In this document: piece by piece, positions 32,396-39,647 of the stretch
How positions within the stretch are numbered: position 1 is the stretch's first letter
How the letters are laid out: each line of letters begins with the position of its first letter
Source: CADEDH01 sp965262175
Lineage (GTDB): Bacteria; Actinomycetota; Acidimicrobiia; Acidimicrobiales; SZUA-35
Direction: 5' to 3'
DNA length: 64,000 nucleotides
Assembly: GCA_965262175.1 (NCBI GenBank)
Contig: CBDHES010000028.1
Span: 124,001-188,000 of the forward strand
Translations under genes and position numbers: made by a program
The notes under the pieces: generated by a model
Database searches by the model: none
Seen by the model: only the letters and a program-made list of their open reading frames with translations
Told to the model about the DNA's origin: nothing

Positions 32396-33733
32396 ATGGA
32401 AGCTCCGGACCGACCCGGCGATCACCCGACGAACATCGACCCGATGGCGAGGCCGCCCCGGCGACTCCGCCGCCGACGGCCGGCCGGCATCGGTGGCGTG
32501 GCCGGCGGCATCGCCCGCTACGTGGGTATCGACCCCAACATCGTCCGACTCGGCTTCGTCGTGCTGGCCGTGACCGGGTCCGGGCTCTTCATCTACCTGG
32601 CAGCGTGGCTGCTGCTCCCCGACGACAGCGATCCCGATCCCCGCCCGGTGAGCCTGACCTCCAACGTCGCGGCGCTGGTGGGCGGGTTCCTCATCCTGGC
32701 GCTCGGATCGGCCTCGTTCTTCGACGGTGCGCTCGGCCCCGGCGACACGATCATCGTTCCCGCGGTGCTCGTCGCAGCCGGGATCTGGCTGCTGAACCAA
32801 CGAACCAAGCCGGATCACGACACCACCGTCGGCGGCGGCCCCGCCGGGAGGAGCCACGGCAGCTGGCCCCCGGCCGGGCCCGACCCGACCGCAGCGATGG
32901 CCGAGCCCGTCGCTCCCGCCTGGCCGACGGTCGACGCTGACGCGTCGATCACCACCCCGATCGACGTGAGCGCCGGGGCCGGCCCGACCGTTGCCGAGCC
33001 GATCGAGTCCCAGACGATGGAATCGAGCCGGGCACCGATGTCGGACGGCGGGCCACCACCATGGGACGACGACCCCATCGCCCATGCCTGGGCGATTCCT
33101 CGGCTGCCCGACGAACCGCCGGATCCGCCCGGCGCCGGCCGGGCGGTCACGAGCCTGGCGCTGGCCTGCGCGGCGATCGCCATCGGTGTGTTCCTGGTGC
33201 TGGCCAACGTCGGAGGGATCGGCATCTCGGCCGCCCTCGTCCTGGGCACCCTCCTGGCGATCTTCGGTGTCGGGCTGGTGGCGAGCGCCTTCGTCGGCCG
33301 AACGCCGTTCCTCGCCCTCCTCGCGGTGCTGACCCTGGGGCTCCTGATCGTCTCGCCGGCGGTCGACGTCGCCCTGGAGGATGGTGCCGGAACCCAGCAG
33401 GTCCGGGTGGTGTCCGAGGATGACCTCCAACCCACCTACGCCATCGGAACCGGTGAGCTCCTCCTCGATCTCAGCGATCTCGAGCTGACCGAGGACCGCT
33501 CGATCCAGGTGGACGTCGGAGCCGGCTACGCCGAGATCCAGGTTCCGGCCGACGTCGAGATCCAGGTCACGGCCCGTAGCCGGGCCGGGTACGTCGAGGC
33601 GTTCGACGCCATCGATGAGGGGCTTCAGAGCTCGATCGTCCACCGCGAGCCAGGGGCGGAGCCGGGTGCGCCGGTCCTGATGATCGACGCCGAGGTGACG
33701 TTCGGCTACATCGAGGTCACCCGGCAGGGTTGA
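32396..33733 (+). CDS. PspC-domain membrane protein with LiaF-like C-terminus
   Basis: The 445-residue protein starts with a PspC domain (RRPAGIGGVAGGIARYVGIDPNIVRLGFVVLAV; about residues 25-70) and a helix, a second pair of helices, then a proline/alanine-rich cytoplasmic linker. A further cluster of helices (about 250-310) follows, and the C-terminal domain has beta-repeat character (LLDLSDLELTEDRSIQVDVGAGYAEIQVP) like the LiaF/DUF2154 family. Such proteins sense or respond to envelope stress. It is divergent from the PspC-containing histidine kinase, with 134 bases between them, and is probably a target of that system. A small membrane protein follows. Confidence 0.8.
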   Translation: MEAPDRPGDHPTNIDPMARPPRRLRRRRPAGIGGVAGGIARYVGIDPNIVRLGFVVLAVTGSGLFIYLAAWLLLPDDSDPDPRPVSLTSNVAALVGGFLILALGSASFFDGALGPGDTIIVPAVLVAAGIWLLNQRTKPDHDTTVGGGPAGRSHGSWPPAGPDPTAAMAEPVAPAWPTVDADASITTPIDVSAGAGPTVAEPIESQTMESSRAPMSDGGPPPWDDDPIAHAWAIPRLPDEPPDPPGAGRAVTSLALACAAIAIGVFLVLANVGGIGISAALVLGTLLAIFGVGLVASAFVGRTPFLALLAVLTLGLLIVSPAVDVALEDGAGTQQVRVVSEDDLQPTYAIGTGELLLDLSDLELTEDRSIQVDVGAGYAEIQVPADVEIQVTARSRAGYVEAFDAIDEGLQSSIVHREPGAEPGAPVLMIDAEVTFGYIEVTRQG

Positions 33734-33741
33734 GCGGTAGG

Positions 33742-33772
33742 TCCTCGGGGAAGAGACGCTGTCCCCCGAGGA
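33742..33772 (+). promoter_or_regulatory. hairpin overlapping the ribosome binding region of the next gene
   Basis: TCCTCGGGG (33742-33750) pairs with CCCCGAGGA (33764-33772): a perfect 9-bp stem with a 13-nt loop. It starts 8 nt after the PspC-protein stop and its 3' arm merges into the GGAGGAAGGGAG purine stretch before the ATG at 33789. It could attenuate transcription or lower translation of the small gene. Confidence 0.5.
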
Positions 33773-33788
33773 GGAAGGGAGCAGAGGG

Positions 33789-34037
33789 ATGGACACCACC
33801 GATGTCGATCGGAGGACCGCCGGACCACCGGCGACGCGCCGTCGGGCAGGGCCGGCACCGCTCACGTTCGGGTTCGGGCTCGTGCTGACGACGATCGGGG
33901 GTGCGGTGATGCTGAGCGAGATCTCCGGGCTTCGGCTGGCCGCCACGATGTCGATCGGGGTGCTGGCGGCGGCGGTCGTCGCGTTCCTCACCCTCGCCGT
34001 GACGAGCGTGCTCGGCGGCTCGATCCGGCGCCGGTGA
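33789..34037 (+). CDS. small two-TM membrane protein
   Basis: The 82-residue product has a basic N-terminus (DRRTAGPPATRRRAG) followed by two hydrophobic segments, about residues 26-46 and 50-75, and a basic tail (SIRRR). No family is recognised. GGAAGGGAGCAGAGGG precedes the ATG, a strong ribosome binding region, partly inside the hairpin at 33742-33772. It lies 55 bases after the PspC-protein gene on the same strand and is probably its operon partner, so a role in the same envelope response is likely but unproven. Confidence 0.6.
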   Translation: MDTTDVDRRTAGPPATRRRAGPAPLTFGFGLVLTTIGGAVMLSEISGLRLAATMSIGVLAAAVVAFLTLAVTSVLGGSIRRR

Positions 34038-34119
34038 CCCGGTACCGAGGGGGTGGTCGGTCCACCGGCCGTCGTCGGGCGCTGCCCTAAGCTCGGAGCC
34101 CATCGCCACGATCGGAACG

Positions 34120-34761
34120 TTGAACGAGGGCTCGCTCCACGCCGAGCTGAAGGCGCGCTACGCCCGCCCCGGTGACGAGTTCGAGGTCGAGCTCGACGGG
34201 TTCGTGATCGATATCCGGCGGGACGATCTGCTGATCGAGATCCAGACGACCTCCCTCCGGGCGATGGGCCGCAAGCTCGATCGCCTCCTGGCGAGCCATT
34301 CGATCCTGGTCGTCCACCCGATCGCCGTCGAGACCTACCTCCACAAACCCGGAGCCCGGGTTCGGCGCAGCCCGAAGCGCAACGATCTCTACGCGCTCTT
34401 CGATGAGCTGGTGAGCATCCCCACCGTCCTCGACCACCCGAACCTGGAGCTGGAGGCGGTGCTGGTCGACGTCGACAAGATCCAGCGTGAGGATCCCGAG
34501 CTACGACGACGGCGGGGCGGCTGGCGGACCGTCGATCGACGGCTTCGCCAGATCCGGTCCCGGCACCGGTTCTGCACCATCGACGACCTGGCGACGCTCG
34601 TGCCCGACACGCTGGACGCCACGTTCACCACCGCCGCCCTCGCCTCCTCGGCCGGGACGTCTCGGGCTCGGGCCCAACGGATGGCCTATTGCCTGCGGGC
34701 GAACGGGCTGATCCAGGAGGTCGAGCGGTCCCGTCAGGGGATCATTTACCGACGATCCTGA
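34120..34761 (+). CDS. PD-(D/E)XK-like putative nuclease with winged-helix C-terminus
   Basis: The 213-residue product (from TTG 34120) begins LNEGSLHAELKARYARPGDEFEVELDGFVIDIRRDDLLIEIQT. The Asp in VIDI and the ExQ in LIEIQT are spaced like the core of PD-(D/E)XK nucleases, and a basic KRND stretch follows. The C-terminal half has a helix-turn-helix look (TIDDLATLVPDTLDATFTTAALAS, RAQRMAYCLRANGLIQ). No family name is assigned. The true start is doubtful: codons 34102-34119 encode IATIGT in frame, and homologues I recall carry a conserved TIGTLNE start; an ATC codon at 34102 with a TAAGCT box 8 nt before it is a possible leaderless start. Confidence 0.6.
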   Translation: MNEGSLHAELKARYARPGDEFEVELDGFVIDIRRDDLLIEIQTTSLRAMGRKLDRLLASHSILVVHPIAVETYLHKPGARVRRSPKRNDLYALFDELVSIPTVLDHPNLELEAVLVDVDKIQREDPELRRRRGGWRTVDRRLRQIRSRHRFCTIDDLATLVPDTLDATFTTAALASSAGTSRARAQRMAYCLRANGLIQEVERSRQGIIYRRS

Positions 34762-34763
34762 CC

Positions 34764-34779
34764 CGTCCCGACCGGGACG
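34764..34779 (+). terminator. GC-rich hairpin after the nuclease-like gene
   Basis: CGTCCC (34764-34769) and GGGACG (34774-34779) form a 6-bp stem with a 4-nt loop 3 bases after the TGA. There is no T-tract, so its use as a terminator is only possible. Confidence 0.3.
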
Positions 34780-34993
34780 CACGAACGTTGCCGGAACCCC
34801 GAACCGGTCCCTGATCAGAATCCGGGTGGATGGTCGCTCCGGTTGCACGGCCTTGGTAACGTGAGCCTCCGATTGTCCAGGTTTCTCGACCGTTGGGTGT
34901 ACTTCCACATCCGACGGTCTTCTCCTGCGGTGAGAACAGAGGCGTGGTACGTTTCTGCCGGTTGCGGGGTGACGGAGCGAGGCGGAGGTAACA

Positions 34994-37720
34994 GTGAGCG
35001 AACAGAGCGAAACGGGGCGCGGTTCGTCGGGCGGCAACTGGTTCGGCCTCGACCGTTTCACTCTCGGTGACGACCAGCAGGTCCAGGTCACCGTCGGTCC
35101 CGAGTCCCACTGGGACCGGTCGCATCTTCGCCGGCTTCGGCAGTCGGGCGATCTGCCCGGCATGGTGCCGATCATCGACGCAGACTTCGCCAGCGACGGC
35201 AAGCCCTTCGCGGTGACGCCGGTCGTCGACGCACCCCGCTTCGGGGACACGTCGACCGACTGGCAGACCGGTGCATCGATCACCGAGGGCGCAGCCCGAG
35301 CGATTCATGAAGCCCACCTCCGGGGGCTGTTCCACGGAGGTTTGAGCCCGTCCGACATCCTGGTGATCGACGACGACGTCGCGGTCGATGGTGTCGGCCT
35401 CGGCCTCGGCGGCACGCCGCCGATGGATCGGTTGGAGTGGGCGGCGCCCGAGGTGCGCGAGGGAGCGGAGCCGACCGAGCGCTCCGACGTGTACTCCCTG
35501 GGCAAGATCCTCGAGCACGCGCTCGGCGACGACTTCGAGACCGTCCCCCGCTCCGTCCGTCGGCTGATCATGTGGTCCAGCTCGGACACGCCGGAAGCCC
35601 GGCCTCCCTCGGCGATGGAGTTCGCCCGCATTCTGGCCGAGGGCCTCGGCGACGAGCACCGTCCCTACGGTCCGGCCTTCATCCCCACCAGCGGCGTCAG
35701 CGACCTGGCGGCCGGGGCCGGCGCTGCGGTCGCCGGCCGGGATCGCTCCGACATCTCCTCGGCGGCCCTCGGCGCAGCCGGGGTGGCCGCAGCCGGCGCG
35801 GGCGCTGCAGTCGTCGCCTCGTCCCTGGACGACGATGACGTCGATGCCGCCCTCGAGGACACCGGCTTCTCGGTCGCCGAGACGGTCGACACCGACCCGG
35901 CCGACCTCGACGAGGGCGTGGATGTCGCCGCCGCTGCCGCCGTCACCGGCGATCTCGACGACGTCAACGTCACCACCGAGGTCCCCCAGCCCGACTTCGG
36001 CACCGACGTGGTCGAGCCGGCACCGATCGAGTCGGTGGCGGCCGAGACGGGCGAGATCACCATCGACACCAGCAAGGAGCCGGACTTCGCCGCTCCGTCG
36101 GCCGCCCAGACGATGGATCTGGATGAGACCTACGTCTCCCGGCCCCGCCGCAACGTGGCCGGCTGGGTCATCGCCGGCATTCTCGGTATCGGCCTGGCCG
36201 TGATCCTCTTCGGTCTGCTCCGGAGCGGCGACGACGAGACCGACGACGTCGCCGCCCAGAACGGCGGCGAGACCACCGAGGTCGAGGGTGAGGCCGCCGG
36301 CGGCGCGACCGATGAGGTCACCCCCAGCGACGCCACGATCGACGACGCCGACGACGCCGACGACGAGGAGACGGCGACCGACACCACGATGGCCGACGAC
36401 GCAGCCGAGACCGACGGCAGCACGGCCTCCAACGCCCTGTCGGGGGGCACCGACGGTGACTCCGGCGACACCGACACCGACTCCGATTCCGGCGACACGG
36501 ACACCGGCGACGGCGATGCCGATGCTGACGGCACCGACGATGAGGGGTCCGGCTCGGCTGACGACGGCTCCAGCTCCGCCGGCGATGATGGCGACGACGG
36601 TTCGGGCGCCACCGGTGGCGGCGATGACGGCGCTGCCGACGACGGCGACGAGACCACCACGACCGTCGCCTCGGGTGCCGCCGGCGACACCGACACCACC
36701 GAACGTGAGACGGTGGCGATCCCGTCGAGCTCCGATGAGACGGACGACGCCGACGCTCAGGGGTTGAGCGACGACGAGACCACCACCACCGAAGAAGAGA
36801 CCACCACCACCACCGAAGAAGAGACCACCACCACCGAAGAAGAGACGACCACCACCACCGAGGCGCCGAGCACGACGGAGGCCGAGGACGACGAGGCGAC
36901 CGAAGAGGATGACGACTCCTCCACCACCGAGGCCCAGGGTCTCGCCGCCAACCCGTCCGACGAGCCGATCGACGCCGACGACGCAGCGGTTCAGATCCTC
37001 CACGGCGTGCCGGGCGCCGAGGTCGACGTCTACGTCAACGGTGAAGCGGTCGTGACCGGCTTCGAGACGGGCACGATCGCCGGCCCGGTCACCCTCGATC
37101 CCGGCGACTACGAGGTGGAGCTCTACGCCGCCGACGAGCGGCCGGCGGCCAGCAGCGGCGACCGGACCGACGACGCGATCGCCAGCGGCGACGTCACCGT
37201 CGGCGACGGCGCAGCCTCGGTGGTAGCCCATCTCGACCCGGGCCAGGAGGTCGTGATCACCCCGTTCATCGAGCCTCTCGACGAGCTCGACCCGGGTCAG
37301 GGCCGGTTGACGATCCGCCACGTGATGGGCGCCGAAGACGCCGACATCGCCATCAACGGCGAGATCGAGGACAGCCTGGCCAACGGCGACGAGCTCACCG
37401 TCGAACTCGATGCGGGTACGGCACTGGTCGAGATCCTCGGCACCGACGGCCTCATCCTCGCCTCGGCCAACGTGCGGATCGCCGATGGCGAGGCGGTGGC
37501 CCTGTCGGCGATCGGTGACCCGGCGGCCGAGACCGCCGAGCTGCTCATCCAGCGATACGTCGGGCTCTCCTCGGCGCCGGTCGAGGTCCCGACCGGCGAC
37601 AGCGGGCTCCTCGGTGGCGACGACGACACCGGCCGCCGGATCGCCTACGGGCTCATGGCCGCCATGGTCCTCGGCGGCATCGTGCTCACCATCCTGCGGC
37701 GGAGGTCGCTGGCCTCGTGA
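34994..37720 (+). CDS. pseudokinase-TM-acidic linker-DUF4397 surface protein with sortase-like tail
   Basis: The 908-residue protein has five parts. Residues 1 to about 220 look like the C-lobe of a Ser/Thr protein kinase whose catalytic residues are lost: HGGLSPSDIL replaces HRDLKPxNIL, no DFG is seen (VDGVGLGL), and no lysine/P-loop region is present, although DVYSLGKIL is retained. Then come a linker, a TM helix (about 388-410), and a very acidic Asp/Ser/Gly/Thr region with TTTTEEE repeats (to about 655). A DUF4397 domain follows (about 660-860, with QILHGVPGAEVDVYVNG and DPGDYEVELYA). The tail has PVEVPTGDSG, a TM helix and RRRS, resembling a sorting signal. GTG 34994 has GGAGG 6 nt upstream. 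The sortase gene follows. Confidence 0.8.
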   Translation: MSEQSETGRGSSGGNWFGLDRFTLGDDQQVQVTVGPESHWDRSHLRRLRQSGDLPGMVPIIDADFASDGKPFAVTPVVDAPRFGDTSTDWQTGASITEGAARAIHEAHLRGLFHGGLSPSDILVIDDDVAVDGVGLGLGGTPPMDRLEWAAPEVREGAEPTERSDVYSLGKILEHALGDDFETVPRSVRRLIMWSSSDTPEARPPSAMEFARILAEGLGDEHRPYGPAFIPTSGVSDLAAGAGAAVAGRDRSDISSAALGAAGVAAAGAGAAVVASSLDDDDVDAALEDTGFSVAETVDTDPADLDEGVDVAAAAAVTGDLDDVNVTTEVPQPDFGTDVVEPAPIESVAAETGEITIDTSKEPDFAAPSAAQTMDLDETYVSRPRRNVAGWVIAGILGIGLAVILFGLLRSGDDETDDVAAQNGGETTEVEGEAAGGATDEVTPSDATIDDADDADDEETATDTTMADDAAETDGSTASNALSGGTDGDSGDTDTDSDSGDTDTGDGDADADGTDDEGSGSADDGSSSAGDDGDDGSGATGGGDDGAADDGDETTTTVASGAAGDTDTTERETVAIPSSSDETDDADAQGLSDDETTTTEEETTTTTEEETTTTEEETTTTTEAPSTTEAEDDEATEEDDDSSTTEAQGLAANPSDEPIDADDAAVQILHGVPGAEVDVYVNGEAVVTGFETGTIAGPVTLDPGDYEVELYAADERPAASSGDRTDDAIASGDVTVGDGAASVVAHLDPGQEVVITPFIEPLDELDPGQGRLTIRHVMGAEDADIAINGEIEDSLANGDELTVELDAGTALVEILGTDGLILASANVRIADGEAVALSAIGDPAAETAELLIQRYVGLSSAPVEVPTGDSGLLGGDDDTGRRIAYGLMAAMVLGGIVLTILRRRSLAS
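36778..36864 (+). repeat. low-complexity coding repeats (Thr4-Glu3 units)
   Basis: Near-identical units of about 24-27 bp encode repeated TTTTEEE blocks in the extracellular linker of the pseudokinase/DUF4397 protein. They are in frame and probably variable in number. Confidence 0.8.
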
Positions 37721-38385
37721 TGCCGCCGGTGGCCCAGGGTCTGTTCGTGCTGGCGATCTCCCTCGCGACTGCGGGGGCGATCGCCACCTCGTCCGACTGG
37801 TCGCCGCAAACCGACGACTCGACGGCGTCGGCGCTTCCCGGGGTGGCCGCGCTGCCGCTGGCGTCGGTGTCGACCGGTGATGGTCCGGCCTCGGAGGTGC
37901 CGCTCCGCTCTGGACGATTGATCGACGACGTCGTGGTCGAGCCGGTCCAGCCGGTGGCGATTCGGGTCGCCGGGATCGCCCTCGAGGCGACGATCATCTC
38001 CGTCGGAGTCGACGACAACGATCAGTTCGATGTCCCGGCGGCCGACACCGTCGGGTGGTACCAGCACAGTGCCTCCCCCGGCGAGGCCGGGGCGTCGGTG
38101 TTGGCGGCCCACGTCGACTACGGCGGCGCACCGGGGGCCTTCTTCAACCTGGCTGAGGTCCTCCCCGGCGACCGGTTGGAGCTGGAGATGGAGGACGGCC
38201 GGGTCATGGAGTTCGTGGTGACCGGCAACACCGAGTACTCGAAGACCGAGCTCCCCTTCGACGAGCTGTTCCGCAAGGAAGGCGAGTCCGTTCTCCAGCT
38301 GATCACCTGCGGCGGCACGTTCGACCCCGAGGCCCGCTCCTACGAGGCCAACGTCGTGGTCACCGCCGTTCCGGTCGGCGCCTGA
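37720..38385 (+). CDS. class F sortase
   Basis: Sortases cut a sorting motif and attach the protein to the cell wall or another partner. The 221-residue product has an N-terminal membrane anchor (about residues 4-25), a linker, then the catalytic beta-barrel with His in LAAHVDYGG, Cys in LITCGG and Arg in ARSYEANVVV. Length and motif spacing fit the short actinobacterial class F/E forms. The ATG at 37720 shares a base with the stop of the pseudokinase/DUF4397 gene (TGATG), which couples the two and suggests that protein is a substrate; GTG at 37717 is an alternative start. No other substrate gene is adjacent. Confidence 0.85.
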   Translation: MPPVAQGLFVLAISLATAGAIATSSDWSPQTDDSTASALPGVAALPLASVSTGDGPASEVPLRSGRLIDDVVVEPVQPVAIRVAGIALEATIISVGVDDNDQFDVPAADTVGWYQHSASPGEAGASVLAAHVDYGGAPGAFFNLAEVLPGDRLELEMEDGRVMEFVVTGNTEYSKTELPFDELFRKEGESVLQLITCGGTFDPEARSYEANVVVTAVPVGA

Positions 38386-38416
38386 GGGTCGAACGGCCGG
38401 GGCCCGCTCGCCAGGC

Positions 38417-39448
38417 TCAGCAGCGGTTGCCGTAGAAGATGATGACGTCGACCCGGTGGTCGGCGCTCCCACCGAGGCTGGCGGCGGCGAAGATGCACGA
38501 GTAGGTCTCGTCGATCATGGCGTCGCCATGATCGACGAGACCAACGTTGCCGTTGAGCTGGTTGCCGGAGACCGAGCGGCGACCGATCTCGCTGGCCGAC
38601 CACCGGCCGTCGCCGTCGTCGTCCTCACCGACATCGTGGTCGATGGGCTCCCCGGTCAGCGGACCACCACCGTGACCTTCGGCCGCCAGTCCGCCGGCGA
38701 TGTCGACCCGCTCACCGAACCTCCCATGAGGCTCATCGATGCCGAGCACCGTCTCCTGCATCGCCAGCTGTTGGGCGACCGGGTAGGTCGAGAACGGCTG
38801 GAGACCGCGGACCTGCCGCTCGCAGTTGGCGTACAGCATGAGGTAGAAGGTGATCGCCCACAGGTCATCGCCGCCGATCACCTGGCCGTCGAGCTCCTCA
38901 CCCCGGTACCCCGGGTTGGGCGGCACCGGGACCTGATGGAGGTCGACCCGGATGCATCGGGCGGGGCCGGTGGTGGCGGCCCCGGCGAGGAGGTCGATCG
39001 GTACGGCGATCGGATTGGTCGGGTCGCCGACGACCGTCGAGGGTGCGTCGTCGGGCGGACCGCTGGCGGTGGTCGTCGGGGCCGCCGTCGACGTCGGGCT
39101 CCCCTCCGGGTCGAGACCCTCGTCCGAGCCCGGGTTCCCGGCGAGCGTGCCCTCGGGTGTCGGGGGCGTCGCGTCGGGATCGACAGGCGGTGCGCCGTCG
39201 GGAGCCGATGTCGTCGGCGGGCCGATCCGCGAGCCCGGATCGGGACCCAGGCCTTGCTCGACCTGGGCCGCTGGTGCGGCGGGAGACCCGACCTGGTCGG
39301 TGGCGATCGAGTCGGGATCATCGGCGACGGCCGGCGACGATCCGGCGGCGGCGAGCCCAGGGCCAGGAGCGGACGAGCCTCCGCTGCAACCGGCCGCGAC
39401 GAGGACGGCCACGGTGAGGAGCAAACGGGCTGCGCGTGGGTGGGACAT
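38417..39448 (-). CDS. secreted lipoprotein with EF-hand-like calcium loop
   Basis: The 343-residue protein has a lipoprotein signal peptide: basic start, hydrophobic core, and lipobox VAAGC at about residues 17-21. A long Pro/Ser/Thr/Gly-rich linker follows, then a folded domain from about residue 165. That domain contains a loop DDDGDGRWSASE that matches the 12-residue EF-hand pattern (acidic at 1, 3, 5, Gly at 6, Glu at 12), cysteine residues, and ERQVRGLQPF / GRFGERVDIAGG segments that faintly recall CAP/SCP-like domains. Function unknown. The gene is convergent with the sortase; an in-frame GTG at 39460 is an alternative start. Confidence 0.65.
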   Translation of the reverse strand: MSHPRAARLLLTVAVLVAAGCSGGSSAPGPGLAAAGSSPAVADDPDSIATDQVGSPAAPAAQVEQGLGPDPGSRIGPPTTSAPDGAPPVDPDATPPTPEGTLAGNPGSDEGLDPEGSPTSTAAPTTTASGPPDDAPSTVVGDPTNPIAVPIDLLAGAATTGPARCIRVDLHQVPVPPNPGYRGEELDGQVIGGDDLWAITFYLMLYANCERQVRGLQPFSTYPVAQQLAMQETVLGIDEPHGRFGERVDIAGGLAAEGHGGGPLTGEPIDHDVGEDDDGDGRWSASEIGRRSVSGNQLNGNVGLVDHGDAMIDETYSCIFAAASLGGSADHRVDVIIFYGNRC

Positions 39449-39626
39449 GGCACCGCTCACCGCCCCGTGATGAGCGGTGGCGAACCTACCAGTTCCGACG
39501 AGGCGGCGGCCACCAGCCGCCCCTCGGGAGGGCCGGTTGGCTCTCCGAGGGGCGGGCCGCGACTCCCCCGACCGATCCGACGGCGATCGATTGTCGCCCT
39601 CGGGGCCCATCGGCCACACTGACCCG

Positions 39627-39647
39627 ATGCCAGGGGCCACGAGCTGA
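39627..39647 (+). CDS. possible six-codon leader peptide before the CoA-transferase gene
   Basis: ATG at 39627 reads Met-Pro-Gly-Ala-Thr-Ser and stops with TGA at 39645-39647, which shares a base with the next ATG at 39647. A CACACT hexamer ends 6 nt before it. It may be a coupled leader for the downstream gene or chance. Confidence 0.25.
   Translation: MPGATS

Noticed and set aside
34764..34779. Strong rho-independent terminator after the nuclease-like gene
   Set aside because: There is a 6-bp hairpin but no T-tract, so only a weak call is kept.
34742..37321. A long minus-strand open frame antisense to the pseudokinase/DUF4397 gene
   Set aside because: Its product is Gly/Phe/Val repeats that mirror the acidic TTTTEEE linker; the + strand frame has a Shine-Dalgarno, domains and a coupled partner.
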